A stretch of DNA of 40,965 bases from contig JABMNR010000095.1 of NCBI GenBank assembly GCA_013203465.1, positions 1 to 40,965 on the forward strand, read 5' to 3'. Shown here one piece after another: positions 22,738 through 31,326 of this stretch. The translations under genes and the position numbers were made by a program. The notes under the pieces are model-generated. The model was not told where the DNA came from. It worked only from the letters and a program-made list of their open reading frames with translations, and did not search any database. Within the stretch, counting starts at the first letter, position 1; every line of letters starts with the position of its first letter. The stretch is from Alphaproteobacteria bacterium (GTDB taxonomy: Bacteria; Pseudomonadota; Alphaproteobacteria; Thalassobaculales; Thalassobaculaceae).

Positions 22738-24677
22738 CGCCTTCCTGCCGCCGCCGGAGAAAACATCCCATGGGCGTGCCGACGACCGGCTTCGGCGATC
22801 GAACGAGCGACTTGTTCGTCCTCGTACACGCGGCGCATCTGTTCGGCGGCGTGGTCGATCTCCGGGTCGGCCCAATGCTGGCCCTCGCTGCCCGGATACT
22901 GCCCCGGGCGGACCGGGACCAGTCGATAATCGACCGGAAACCCGGTGGTCTCGGTCACGAAGTCCGCGTTGCCGGAGTATCCGGTCGCGATGACCGGCCG
23001 GCCGAGCAGCATCGCTTCGGCGAGCCCGCGCCCGAACCCCTCCGCTCGGTGCAGCGACAGATAGGCATTGGTGGATGCCATCAGGCCAATCGTTTTTGCC
23101 CGGGGCATGGTCTGATTGATCAGGAAGATGCGCGGATCCCCCTGGGCCAAGCGCTGCAACCGACGCCAAGCCGGGCTCTGGTGGTCTGCCCGCATAGCCT
23201 TAACGACCAGACCGACGGGCTCGCGTTTCGAGGGAAAAGCACGGCGGAAGGCGTCGATACAGGCCCATGGATTCTTACGGTGCGGGTACGATAGGAAATC
23301 GAAACTGAAATGAAAGAGGAACGCGCTCTCCGGCAGGCCGAACTCCGCCCGGCGCCACGCTCGATAATTTCGCGGAAGCTCGACCGCCGGCGGCATCACT
23401 AGAACCGGCACCGGTGCGCGTCCGGCGAACGCTTCGTAGGTGTAGCGGGAGGTCGTCCAGATTTCGTCCACGAGATCGTAGGCGCCCTCCCAGCGTTGTG
23501 GCCAGGCAGGCAACTCCCAAGGCCAGTGGCCGATCGCGTAACGCCCCTGTAATTCGGCGAAGCCGCGCATCGCCACCACCCGGACCATCTCGACGCCCGT
23601 CATGGCGAAGACAACTGCCCGGTGGCATGGCCGTTTGACGAGTATCCGATCCAACCGGCGGTCGCCCTGCCGAACCGACGGGTCCGGCCGCACGTCGACC
23701 GCGGCATGTGCCACGCCCGCCGAGCCACACGCGCGCGCCAGCATCCGGACGTCTTCGCCGATTCCCAGCTCGCCGCGCGTGTAGCCGACCAAATCGACAC
23801 CACTTCGGGCTTCGTAGGCGGGGCTGGGCCCGACCGCGTCGCGATCTTCCGGCCGATGGCCGGCGCCATGAGTCTTCCACCAGCCGACGAACGCTTCGGC
23901 GTCCGACGGGTTCGAGAGATCGAAGCGTAACCGAAGATCGGCATCCGCACGCCAGGTCTCCGCCATCAGGTTCGACACACCGCTATCCGGTGAAGCTGAC
24001 CACGGGGCGTGCAGCCAGGCAGTCTGCTCCGGACCGATTAACCACGATAGGTCGTGCTCATGAACCCCAACCGTCAGGAACCAACGCGCGAAGCCGCAAC
24101 GTTGCTCCGATTGACGCGGATCGAAGGCCTCCTGCAGATCCGGCCGAGCCTTCCAGAGATGGTGCATCAGACGGGTGATCGGCGGAGTCCCGGGATCATC
24201 CGCCGGCAGAACTGGATGGTTCAAATCGTCACGTGCCAACTGATCGACCAACCCATCAAATCCGAGTTCCCTCGCTCCATGCAGGAAGAACCACCACACG
24301 AACCCCTCGGCGGCCGACGGCAGCGGAAAGGCCCGCCGCACGTCGTCCCTGAGGCGCCAGGCAAGGCGCATAAGCCCGGTGACGGGTGTCGGTTCTTCAA
24401 GCAAACAGTCCGGATCAGGCTCGTTCAGTCCTGCGAAGGCACCAGACCGCGCGAGCTCCGAAACCGCGATATAGTCGCTTCGGCCGTCGCTCAGGCACCA
24501 AACGATGTAGTCGGCGCGCCCGGCCGGCGTTGCGAGATCAAATCGGTCGGCCAAGTCCGGGCGTTGCTCGTGGATCGCGAGCAGCAAACGCGGGATTTCG
24601 ATCGGCAGACCCGGCCCTCGCGGCAACGCTGCCGCACCGGCCAGCATCAGCTTGTCCGCCACCCGTGCCTGCGTCAT
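22680..24677 (-). CDS. Large glycosyltransferase family 4 enzyme with four N-terminal WxxRPDL...WFxxHG repeats
   Basis: About 665 aa. The C-terminal 370 residues are a GT4-type GT-B enzyme: GVDLVGYTRGELGIGEDVRML (glycine-rich acceptor loop), IGHWPWELPAWP, DEIWTTSRYTYEAF, FSFDFLSYPHRKNP, and the donor site HRAEGFGRGLAEAMLLGRPVIATGYSGNADF with its E..E pair. The N-terminal 290 residues hold four copies of a 40-residue helical unit (about 28-70, 101-142, 169-210, 236-275) of the form LWxxRPDLxxxFDL...F..WFxxHG. Such units precede GTs in other Alphaproteobacteria, in my recollection, and may bind the acceptor or a partner. ATG 24677 overlaps the stop of the upstream GT as ATGA, so the two are coupled. 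Confidence 0.83.
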   Translation of the reverse strand: MTQARVADKLMLAGAAALPRGPGLPIEIPRLLLAIHEQRPDLADRFDLATPAGRADYIVWCLSDGRSDYIAVSELARSGAFAGLNEPDPDCLLEEPTPVTGLMRLAWRLRDDVRRAFPLPSAAEGFVWWFFLHGARELGFDGLVDQLARDDLNHPVLPADDPGTPPITRLMHHLWKARPDLQEAFDPRQSEQRCGFARWFLTVGVHEHDLSWLIGPEQTAWLHAPWSASPDSGVSNLMAETWRADADLRLRFDLSNPSDAEAFVGWWKTHGAGHRPEDRDAVGPSPAYEARSGVDLVGYTRGELGIGEDVRMLARACGSAGVAHAAVDVRPDPSVRQGDRRLDRILVKRPCHRAVVFAMTGVEMVRVVAMRGFAELQGRYAIGHWPWELPAWPQRWEGAYDLVDEIWTTSRYTYEAFAGRAPVPVLVMPPAVELPRNYRAWRRAEFGLPESAFLFHFSFDFLSYPHRKNPWACIDAFRRAFPSKREPVGLVVKAMRADHQSPAWRRLQRLAQGDPRIFLINQTMPRAKTIGLMASTNAYLSLHRAEGFGRGLAEAMLLGRPVIATGYSGNADFVTETTGFPVDYRLVPVRPGQYPGSEGQHWADPEIDHAAEQMRRVYEDEQVARSIAEAGRRHAHGMFSPAAAGRRYRARLEALGLVDAAADGG

Positions 24678-26869
24678 GTCAGGCGCTCGATCTCCGGCAT
24701 AAGGGTGGGCGGCAATCCCCACCGGTTTCCGGCATCGGCCATAAGCATTCCGATAGCCTCGTCCCACAACCGCTGCTGGCGCCAGCGGTTGACCATGGTC
24801 GCGACACTCTTACCATGGGCGGCATGTTGCTCAATGGACTGCCGCTCCACATGATAGAGTGCCGCGGACGGTTCGTACCAGCAACTCAACCCCGCGTCTC
24901 GAAGCCTGAGCGAGAACTCCGAATCCTCGAAATCCCCGATCACGAAGGCCTCATCGAAACCGCCCATCCGCTCGTAGAGCTGGCGCCGGATCGAAAGACA
25001 AGCGCCGGTCAATGCCGGAACCTCGCGTGGCTTGTTGGCTGGCGGATACGTCCGCGGATAGCCCTTGGCGATATGGCGGTTGAACCAGCAGCCATCGGCA
25101 TCGCGCTCGAAGTACATGCCCGCGAACTGGAGCGAATCATCGAAATAAAGCAACTGCGGAGCCGCCGCGCCTACCCCAGGGCGGTCCAGCGCGGCGAGTA
25201 GGGGTTCCAGCCAACCAGAGGTCTCCGGCACCACGTCGGAGTTCATCAGAACCAGATCACGGCCGCGCGCCACCCTCGCTCCGCTGTTCGCCGCCGCCGC
25301 GAAACCCAAATTGACCGGATGTACCACCACCGTGACCGGCAGACCGTAAATCAAGTGTTCGCCGCGCAGCAGACCCTCCAGGAACCCCACCTGCTCCGGT
25401 GAATCGAGCACGTAGACGATCTCGACATCGGCAAACGCCGTATCGCGCGCAAACGCCGCCTGTTGAAAGCCGAGGAAATTCAGATTGCGATAGAGTGGTA
25501 TTACCACCGAGGCACGGGGATTGAGCGGCGGTTGCCCAATCCGGATCAGCGGCCGCGAGCGAGCGTCCACGGGATATCGGGACATATGCTCTGCATGCAG
25601 ACGCTCGACCGCCGGCGCGATCGCCTCGGTGAGGGCACCATCGATCTCCGCCGACGCGGGCAGCGCCGTCAGAATCGCGTCCCGCGCCCGCCTCGGATCA
25701 GGATCGGCCGGGGGAACGGAGGTGGCGATCCGTGCGCCGCTCTTGAGGACGATATCGACGCCCCACGGTCCCGGCACCCCACCATCCACGAAGGCCACGA
25801 AACCCGCGCGTTCCGGCACCGGGAGACCCGCGCGCTTCCAGCGCTCCGAGGCATCTTGATGTAGGGTCGGCCACAGCCGTGGCAGCGGGAATCGAGCGTC
25901 GGTGGCATCGACCGCCTCGATCCGATCGAGGCGGTCATGGGGGTCAAACAGCCACCCTCTGACCAACACGCCACCGCCCGGGATCGGATCCGCGGCCTCA
26001 ATGCCATAAGCGAACGGCTTCACGCTTCGGCCTTCGGCATTCCGTGTTCCGCCGCCGAAGAAAATCACGCAGTCCTCGATCAGCGCCCGGACCTTGGCGG
26101 ATCGCTCCATGGCGGCATCCCATCGTCGGAGCCCCCGGACGAACCGCATGGCGCTACCCGGCTTGAGGGTCTCTAGATAGCCGAACAGCGCCGCGGCGGG
26201 CTTAGGCCGAATTGCGTCCAGTCGGATATGCCAAACCCCGCCGCCGGCGAAACCCACAAGGCGGTCCGGGACAGAGCCGCCCTGCACGATCGAGCCCAGA
26301 ATCCAATGCTGCTCCGCGCCATCGTCATCAACCGGCCCACGCTCGCGCCGCACGCCGTCGGATGTGATCCGATACCCGCCGTCGGCGGCCGTTCCAGTTG
26401 GTGGCACGAGCCTGACCAGCGTCTCGGCATCGCCGATGGCATAGGCGCCGGCGACGGCCGGTTTGGCGATCCCGCTCGCATCGAGCAGCTGGCCGATGGC
26501 GTTCGAGAGCGCCTGGCTGTTCTCGCGGAAATGCGCCGGGACAGTGGTGAGGAGCTCCAGCAACACGTTCGCGCGGGCCGACGGTGATAGCCGTCGGGCC
26601 AACTCGGACAGCGTGGACGACGCATCGCTTGGCGCGGCCAGGTGCTCGACGCCGTTCTCGACGAGCGAGAGCTCATCCGTTTCGGCGGAGCGGCGGGCCA
26701 GGAGGACAATGCCGGACGATGGGTCGTCCAGCGTGGCGTCGGCGAACATCGCGTAGGGTGGATGGAGCGGCTGGCCGCCAGCCCGCAGTAAGGCCCGCGA
26801 CACCCTGGTCACCGACGGCGCGGTTGGAAACCAAGCAAGGATAAGGTCTTCCGCGATGGAAACGATCAT
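24674..26869 (-). CDS. Large multidomain glycosyltransferase family 2 enzyme
   Basis: 731 aa. The C-terminal 280 residues are a GT-A family 2 domain: RASVVIPLYRNLNFLGFQ (from about 450), the HPVNLGFAAAANSGARVARG donor region, LMNSDVVP (DxD-type metal site, about 543) and GDFEDSEFSLRLRDAG (catalytic ED, about 649), all intact. The 450 N-terminal residues are not a known catalytic domain; near 300 there is a GWLFDPHDRLDRIEAVD stretch resembling the GWAW domain at 7594-8325. No membrane helices are seen, so it is cytosolic or peripheral. The start at 26869 is the first good Met. It is the upstream gene of a two-gene unit with the GT4 enzyme. Donor and acceptor are unknown, but O-antigen, capsule or S-layer glycan assembly fits. 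Confidence 0.83.
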   Translation of the reverse strand: MIVSIAEDLILAWFPTAPSVTRVSRALLRAGGQPLHPPYAMFADATLDDPSSGIVLLARRSAETDELSLVENGVEHLAAPSDASSTLSELARRLSPSARANVLLELLTTVPAHFRENSQALSNAIGQLLDASGIAKPAVAGAYAIGDAETLVRLVPPTGTAADGGYRITSDGVRRERGPVDDDGAEQHWILGSIVQGGSVPDRLVGFAGGGVWHIRLDAIRPKPAAALFGYLETLKPGSAMRFVRGLRRWDAAMERSAKVRALIEDCVIFFGGGTRNAEGRSVKPFAYGIEAADPIPGGGVLVRGWLFDPHDRLDRIEAVDATDARFPLPRLWPTLHQDASERWKRAGLPVPERAGFVAFVDGGVPGPWGVDIVLKSGARIATSVPPADPDPRRARDAILTALPASAEIDGALTEAIAPAVERLHAEHMSRYPVDARSRPLIRIGQPPLNPRASVVIPLYRNLNFLGFQQAAFARDTAFADVEIVYVLDSPEQVGFLEGLLRGEHLIYGLPVTVVVHPVNLGFAAAANSGARVARGRDLVLMNSDVVPETSGWLEPLLAALDRPGVGAAAPQLLYFDDSLQFAGMYFERDADGCWFNRHIAKGYPRTYPPANKPREVPALTGACLSIRRQLYERMGGFDEAFVIGDFEDSEFSLRLRDAGLSCWYEPSAALYHVERQSIEQHAAHGKSVATMVNRWRQQRLWDEAIGMLMADAGNRWGLPPTLMPEIERLT

Positions 26870-27008
26870 GACGCGATCAGTGCGGCGTGGCGCGCTTTCG
26901 AAGAGGTCTCCATGGGCAGTCTTCCCACCTTGGAGGCGCTAAGGGAAACAGATACGCGAACAGGGCTCTTGAAACCAGCGTTCCTGCGCAACGAACTCAG
27001 CCTCAACC

Positions 27009-27038
27009 AAAAAGCCCAGCCGGTTTTCCAAGCTGGGC
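27009..27038 (-). terminator. Rho-independent terminator of the RTX gene
   Basis: On the minus strand GCCCAGC (27038-27032) pairs with GCTGGGC (27020-27014), with an 11-nt loop, followed by five T residues (27013-27009). It starts about 30 nt after the RTX stop codon, which is the expected place. Confidence 0.88.
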
Positions 27039-27066
27039 CTTGATGTTCGGCGGAACGAAAGAACGA

Positions 27067-28014
27067 TCAAACGATCTCGACCCAGGTGCTGATATTCGTC
27101 GTGAGATCGGTGGCCGTCACACCGGACAGGGTGACCGTCTGGGTGCCCAAGGTAATCACCGCGTTGCCGTCGGAGTCGCTCGATATCAAGGCGAGCAAGT
27201 CGCTGGACGACGTGATGCTCAACCCGTTGATGTTCGTGGCGATACGCAGAACGTCGGTACCGCCGCTGAAATCGGCCACGACGTCGCTTCCGCCGTTGCT
27301 CTGAATAAAGAAGACATCAACACCCTGGCCGCCGTGCATCGTATCGTCGCCAAGGTTGCCGTACATCAGGTCGTCGTTCTGGCCGCCATAGAGCACGTCG
27401 TTGCCCTGGCCGCCATACATCGTGTCGTTCTGCTGGTTGCCGTACGCCACGTCGTTGCCGGTGTTGCCGTAAAGCACGTCGACATCACGGCCGCCGACCA
27501 GGAGGTCGTTCTCGGCACCGCCGCGGATCGTGTCGTTGCCTTGGCCGCCATAGAACGTGTCATCGCCGGCGTCGGAGCCGATCGAGTCGTCCCCCGCGTT
27601 GCCGTAAAGCACGTCGGTACCCTCACCGCCGAACACAACGTCATTACCGGCGCCGCCTCGAACCTGATCGTCGCCGACACCGCCGGTCATGCTGTCGGAG
27701 CCGGAGCCGCCCAAAATCGAGTCACTGCCGCTGCCACCCTGGACCGACGCGTTCCCGGTTCCGGTCACAATGAGCGTCTTGCCTGACGTTCCTGACAGGT
27801 CAATAGTCGTGGTCGTCCCCGAACCGAGGTTGAGCGTCGTCGTCGGCGTCGTATCGCTGATCGTGGTGGTGCCGCCGAGGGTCGGCGTAATCGACGTAAT
27901 CGACGTCTCCGATAGCCCCAGAGAGTCGAGGAAGGTCGAAATCGAGGCACCTTGATCGGCGTCGATATCCGTGTTGGTGCTGCTATCAAAAAGTCCACCC
28001 GCGACAGTAGCCAA
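27067..28014 (-). CDS. RTX calcium-binding protein, probable type I secretion substrate
   Basis: 315 aa with 16 consecutive glycine/aspartate nonapeptides (about residues 93-236) of the pattern GGxGxDxUx, for example GGAGNDVVF and GGQGNDTIR, which fold into a calcium-binding beta-roll outside the cell. The N-terminal 90 residues are Thr/Ser-rich and contain no enzyme motif. After the roll come FFIQSNGGSDVVADFSGGTDVLRI and a C-terminus ending WVEIV, the usual shape of an uncleaved C-terminal type I signal. There is no N-terminal signal peptide. TTG at 28014 is the likely start: GGGAGG lies 6-7 nt upstream and no ATG fits. A terminator follows the gene. Candidate role: surface or matrix protein, perhaps anchoring the glycan made by the flanking genes (inference). 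Confidence 0.88.
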   Translation of the reverse strand: MATVAGGLFDSSTNTDIDADQGASISTFLDSLGLSETSITSITPTLGGTTTISDTTPTTTLNLGSGTTTTIDLSGTSGKTLIVTGTGNASVQGGSGSDSILGGSGSDSMTGGVGDDQVRGGAGNDVVFGGEGTDVLYGNAGDDSIGSDAGDDTFYGGQGNDTIRGGAENDLLVGGRDVDVLYGNTGNDVAYGNQQNDTMYGGQGNDVLYGGQNDDLMYGNLGDDTMHGGQGVDVFFIQSNGGSDVVADFSGGTDVLRIATNINGLSITSSSDLLALISSDSDGNAVITLGTQTVTLSGVTATDLTTNISTWVEIV

Positions 28015-28165
28015 GGCCCGCCTCCCACAATTTCAAGGGCGTTGCACGACAACCATCCCGTCGCAGCACCGCAGCCCTTTAGAACATCCAATAACAAACT
28101 GTACCATCAACCGAAAAAGCAACCGAGGCTTTTTTTGCTTGCCCGCGGATGCGGACTTTCCCCGG

Positions 28166-28185
28166 CTCTAATCAAATTGTTAGAG
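28166..28185. repeat. CTCTAA-N8-TTAGAG dyad, relative of the REP-like element
   Basis: CTCTAA (28166-28171) and TTAGAG (28180-28185) form a dyad overlapping the stop codon of the beta-lactamase-family gene. Read on the opposite strand, CTCTAA-C-AATTTGATTAGAG resembles CTCTAATAATTTGATTAGAG at 13129-13148. It is likely a dispersed-repeat remnant, possibly used as a terminator. Confidence 0.55.
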
Positions 28186-29316
28186 CGCGGCGTAAAGGGC
28201 ATCAACCAAGGCCTGCAAACGCGGGCTGATACCGCCGCCGGAATACATATGATTGGGTGCGTAGGCAAATCCCAACCCGGCGTCCGGATCGGCGAAGCCG
28301 ATCGCGCCTCCGGCACCAGTGTGCCCGAAGGCGCGCGGACTCGGTCCCATGGCTAGGTGGCCGGGCAGGCCGAGCGCGAAGCCGAGGCCCATGCGGCGCG
28401 TGTGCCCGAGCAGATCCTCGGTACCGTGCCATTGCTCGGTGGTCGCCTGGCCCAGCACCTCCTCGCTTACGAACCGGCGGCCGCCGAGGACCCCGCCGGC
28501 GGCGAGACCGCCGAACAGCATCGCCACGCCACGGGCGGTGCCGATGCCATTGATCGACGGGATCTCCGCGCCGCGAAACCGATCGGTGTTGAAATCCGCC
28601 GGCGGCACCTGCGCCATCGCCCGATGCATCAACGTGTCCGTCCGGGTTTGGTCAAACAAGGTGCCCGCCGTTTCACCGAAAAACTCGGCGCAGCGACCGT
28701 GCTGATCGGACGGCAGCCCGATCCAGTATTCAATCCCGGCCGGCCGGCAAAGCTCGTCGGCAAGGAAGGTGCCCAAGCTGTGGCCGGTGGTCCGCCTGAC
28801 CAGCTCGCCAACCAGATAGCCGAGCGTCACCGAGTGATAGGCCCGCGCGCTACCAGGCGGCCACAGCGGTGCCTGCGCGGCCAAAGCCTTGGTCATCAGC
28901 TCCCAGTCATAAGCCGCGCCATCCGGCATCGCCTGGGTGATCGCCGGCAGCCCGGCGCTGTGGTCGAGGATCCAGCGGACCGGAATGTCGGCCTTGCCGG
29001 CGGATGCGAAGTCCGGCCAATAGCGGGCCACGGGCTGGTCCCAGTCAAGCAGGCCGCGGTCGACCACCATCGCGGCGCAGACGGCGGTCACCGCCTTGGC
29101 GACCGACATCATGCAGACGACCGTGTCCTCGGCCCACGGCCGCGTTCGTGCCTGGTCGGCAAACCCGCCCCAGAGATCGATGACCGGCGCGCCGGCCAAG
29201 GTCACGGCGACGGCGGCGCCGACCTCCCCGCGTCCGTTGAAATTTTCGGCAAAGGCCTCGCGAACTTTAGCGAAACGCGCCTCGCAATGGCCGCCAATGT
29301 GTAGATTTTCGCTCAA
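28180..29316 (-). CDS. Beta-lactamase-family serine hydrolase (class C / EstB-like esterase)
   Basis: About 378 aa of the serine beta-lactamase fold, family of EstB-type esterases and D-aminopeptidases rather than true antibiotic resistance. The nucleophile motif is MSVAKA (S71-x-x-K74), the second motif is YHS (Y160, S162) and the third is GHTGAGG in place of KTG. DHSAGLP and GVAMLFGGLAAGG are typical of this esterase group. There is no signal peptide, so it is probably cytoplasmic. TTG 29316 is chosen because AGGGA lies 8 nt upstream; GTG 29334 is an alternative. It starts just after the stop of the dehydrogenase gene and is the last gene of the importer operon. Substrate unknown; an ester or amide derived from the imported compound would fit. 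Confidence 0.85.
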   Translation of the reverse strand: MSENLHIGGHCEARFAKVREAFAENFNGRGEVGAAVAVTLAGAPVIDLWGGFADQARTRPWAEDTVVCMMSVAKAVTAVCAAMVVDRGLLDWDQPVARYWPDFASAGKADIPVRWILDHSAGLPAITQAMPDGAAYDWELMTKALAAQAPLWPPGSARAYHSVTLGYLVGELVRRTTGHSLGTFLADELCRPAGIEYWIGLPSDQHGRCAEFFGETAGTLFDQTRTDTLMHRAMAQVPPADFNTDRFRGAEIPSINGIGTARGVAMLFGGLAAGGVLGGRRFVSEEVLGQATTEQWHGTEDLLGHTRRMGLGFALGLPGHLAMGPSPRAFGHTGAGGAIGFADPDAGLGFAYAPNHMYSGGGISPRLQALVDALYAAL

Positions 29317-29321
29317 TCGCT

Positions 29322-30257
29322 CTATCCCTGCCACTCGTCTTGCCCGTGCCGCTCGTCTTGACCGATCACGTTGATCAGCGCCGGCCAATAAGCATCGCCG
29401 TGTCCCGCCGCCACGGCACGTTGCAGGAGTTCATGCGTCAGCACCATGCCATCCAGCTTCAAATTCAACTCCTCCTTCAGAGCCAGGACATAACCGAGAT
29501 CCTTCAACATGTAGCGCGTCGGGAATTTGCCCTCCGGAAACACCCCCGGCAACAACGCGGTCATGCCGTGCTGCCGCAGGGCGAAGCTGTCGCAGCCGTG
29601 TTGGAATGCCTGGAAAAGCCGGTCGCCGTCCAGCCCGGCCTTACGCCCGAGCGACAGTGCCTCGGCGAGGGCGACCACCGACTGCGCGATCACCATGTTC
29701 AGCAGCAATTTGGTCGTCGTGCCGCTCCCGCTCGGACCGCAATGCTGCACCTGTTCGGCCATGCAATCGAGCAAGGGCGCCAATCGGGTGAACACCGCAT
29801 CCTCGGCCCCGACCATGATGCTGATTTTCCGGTCCGCGACGGTCTCCGCCGTGCCCGCGACCGGTGCATCGACATAGGAAGCGCCTTTCCCGGCGAACGC
29901 GGCGGCCATCTCGCGGCTCAGGCTCACGGGAACGGTGCTGCAATCGACGATGATCTGGCCATCGCGCGCATGGGCCAGCAACCCGTCCTCGCCGCGACAG
30001 ACGTCGCGGACCTCGGCCTCTCCCGGCAGTGACAGAAAAATGATGCCGCACTCTCGTGCCAGGTGCGCCGGCCCCTCGACCGCCGCCGCTCCACCCGCGA
30101 CGCAAGCCGCACACGCATCCGGATCGGCATCATAGGCGGCGACCGTGACTCCCGCGCGTGCCGCCAGATTGCGGCACATGGCGCCGCCCATCACGCCCAG
30201 TCCAATAAACCCGACGACCGTCGTTTCGTCCGCGGCCCGGTTCATCCCCCGGTTCAT
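29322..30257 (-). CDS. NAD(P)-dependent beta-hydroxyacid dehydrogenase (3-hydroxyisobutyrate dehydrogenase-like)
   Basis: 311 aa of the 6-phosphogluconate/3-hydroxyisobutyrate dehydrogenase family, oxidising short beta-hydroxy acids or reducing the semialdehydes. The motif GFIGLGVMGGAM (16-27) is the dinucleotide-binding loop with the family's GxGxMG, IVDCSTVPVSLS is the substrate loop, YVDAPVAGTAETV is the DAPVSGG signature (Gly to Thr change), and the catalytic lysine is in GTTTKLLLNM (about K183). ATG 30257 overlaps the stop of the oxygenase gene as ATGA; a frame open farther upstream lies inside that gene. Coupling to a 2OG-type oxygenase suggests successive oxidation steps on the same compound. 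The substrate cannot be told from sequence. Confidence 0.85.
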   Translation of the reverse strand: MNRGMNRAADETTVVGFIGLGVMGGAMCRNLAARAGVTVAAYDADPDACAACVAGGAAAVEGPAHLARECGIIFLSLPGEAEVRDVCRGEDGLLAHARDGQIIVDCSTVPVSLSREMAAAFAGKGASYVDAPVAGTAETVADRKISIMVGAEDAVFTRLAPLLDCMAEQVQHCGPSGSGTTTKLLLNMVIAQSVVALAEALSLGRKAGLDGDRLFQAFQHGCDSFALRQHGMTALLPGVFPEGKFPTRYMLKDLGYVLALKEELNLKLDGMVLTHELLQRAVAAGHGDAYWPALINVIGQDERHGQDEWQG

Positions 30258-31243
30258 CCGTCGACCCGACGCTCCATTTTCTCGCGCATGTGCTCGCCGG
30301 CCATGATCGGAGGGTATTTCGGTGGGTTGTCGGGGCCGGTACAGGTCTCCAGACAGGCGATCTCGGCATCGTAGTTGGGATGCAGAAAATAACCGATGGT
30401 TTGCCGACGGCTCTCGCGGCGCCGATCGATCGGGGGATTGACCACACGATGAACCGTGGATTTCCAACGGTCGTTGGTCCAACGCTGCATCATGTCACCA
30501 AGATTGACCACCAGCTGCCCCGGACCGGCCCCCATGGCCAACCAAGATCCATCCGGCATCAGCACTTGCAGACCACCCGGCGCATCGTTGAAGGCGAGAA
30601 TTGTCAGGCTGCCGAAATCGGTGTGCGCGCCGCAGCGAATTTGACCTGGCAGAGGGTCATTCGCGACAACGGGATAGTGGTTGGACGGACTGGTACTGAA
30701 ATGGTGGTCGATCTTGTCATCGAAATACGTCTCGGGCAGCGCCAACGCGGTGGCGAATATCCGCATCAGCCGTGCCGCCAGATCCTCCATCACGCCATAG
30801 AACTCGGAGAATACCTCGCGATACGCAACCGGATGCTCCGGCCAAATGTTCTCCGAGTAAAATACCGCCGCGCCCGGAACGTCGGAACCCCGCCCGGTCC
30901 GCGGCGCGAGCGGGCCGACGTAGAATTGCTCACGCAGATCGGGCGGTGTCACTTGGCCCAGCGTTCGAGCCAAGTTGAGCGTCTCCAAGGCATGATAGCC
31001 GCGCGGCGCCACGCCGTCGGCCGGCTTGAAACGGCTTTTGTCCTCGGCGGGAAGATCGAAAAAATCGCGCGAAACCGAAAACGCCCGGTCGATCAGATCT
31101 TGCGGAACGCCGTGGTTGGAGATGACCAGGAAGCCGATGTTCTCGCACGCCCAGGCGACGTCGTCCGCGACCCGCTGCTTGGCCCCGGCTGCGCCGGACC
31201 AATACGGGCCAAGATCAATCACCGGAATGGCGTCGCTTGCCAT
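30254..31243 (-). CDS. Isopenicillin N synthase-like 2-oxoglutarate/Fe(II)-dependent oxygenase
   Basis: 329 aa, a soluble non-heme iron dioxygenase of the IPNS/gibberellin-oxidase fold. The DIOX_N half shows IPVIDLGPYW, the conserved GFLVISNHGVP segment and FFDLPAEDKSRF. The iron facial triad is H207 and D209 (AHTDFGSLTIL) plus H265 (TVHRVVNP), and the 2OG-binding Arg is about R280 (RRQT in place of RxS). All ligands are present, so it should be active. In catabolic or secondary-metabolite settings such enzymes hydroxylate or ring-close small molecules. The start ATG 31243 has GGAAGGAA about 12 nt upstream. An 83-bp gap separates it from the ABC ATPase gene upstream; it overlaps the dehydrogenase by 4 bp. 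Confidence 0.88.
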   Translation of the reverse strand: MASDAIPVIDLGPYWSGAAGAKQRVADDVAWACENIGFLVISNHGVPQDLIDRAFSVSRDFFDLPAEDKSRFKPADGVAPRGYHALETLNLARTLGQVTPPDLREQFYVGPLAPRTGRGSDVPGAAVFYSENIWPEHPVAYREVFSEFYGVMEDLAARLMRIFATALALPETYFDDKIDHHFSTSPSNHYPVVANDPLPGQIRCGAHTDFGSLTILAFNDAPGGLQVLMPDGSWLAMGAGPGQLVVNLGDMMQRWTNDRWKSTVHRVVNPPIDRRRESRRQTIGYFLHPNYDAEIACLETCTGPDNPPKYPPIMAGEHMREKMERRVDG

Positions 31244-31326
31244 AGACCGAGCGCTTCCTTCCGCATGCTGAATGCGCGATTAGTGTAGACGCGCTCATGC
31301 GGCTGTCAATCCGCCCTTCCCCGCGT

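Noticed and set aside
27340-27740. Periodic DNA repeats in the RTX gene considered as a CRISPR or DNA repeat array
   Set aside because: The 27-bp periodicity comes from the 9-residue protein repeat and the reading frame is continuous.
26887-27786. 299-codon + strand open frame opposite the RTX gene
   Set aside because: Its repeated VVALAAIHRV-like pattern is the antisense image of the RTX nonapeptide repeats.
28180-29316. Antibiotic-resistance beta-lactamase
   Set aside because: Third motif is HTG and not KTG, there is no signal peptide, and the protein resembles EstB-type esterases.
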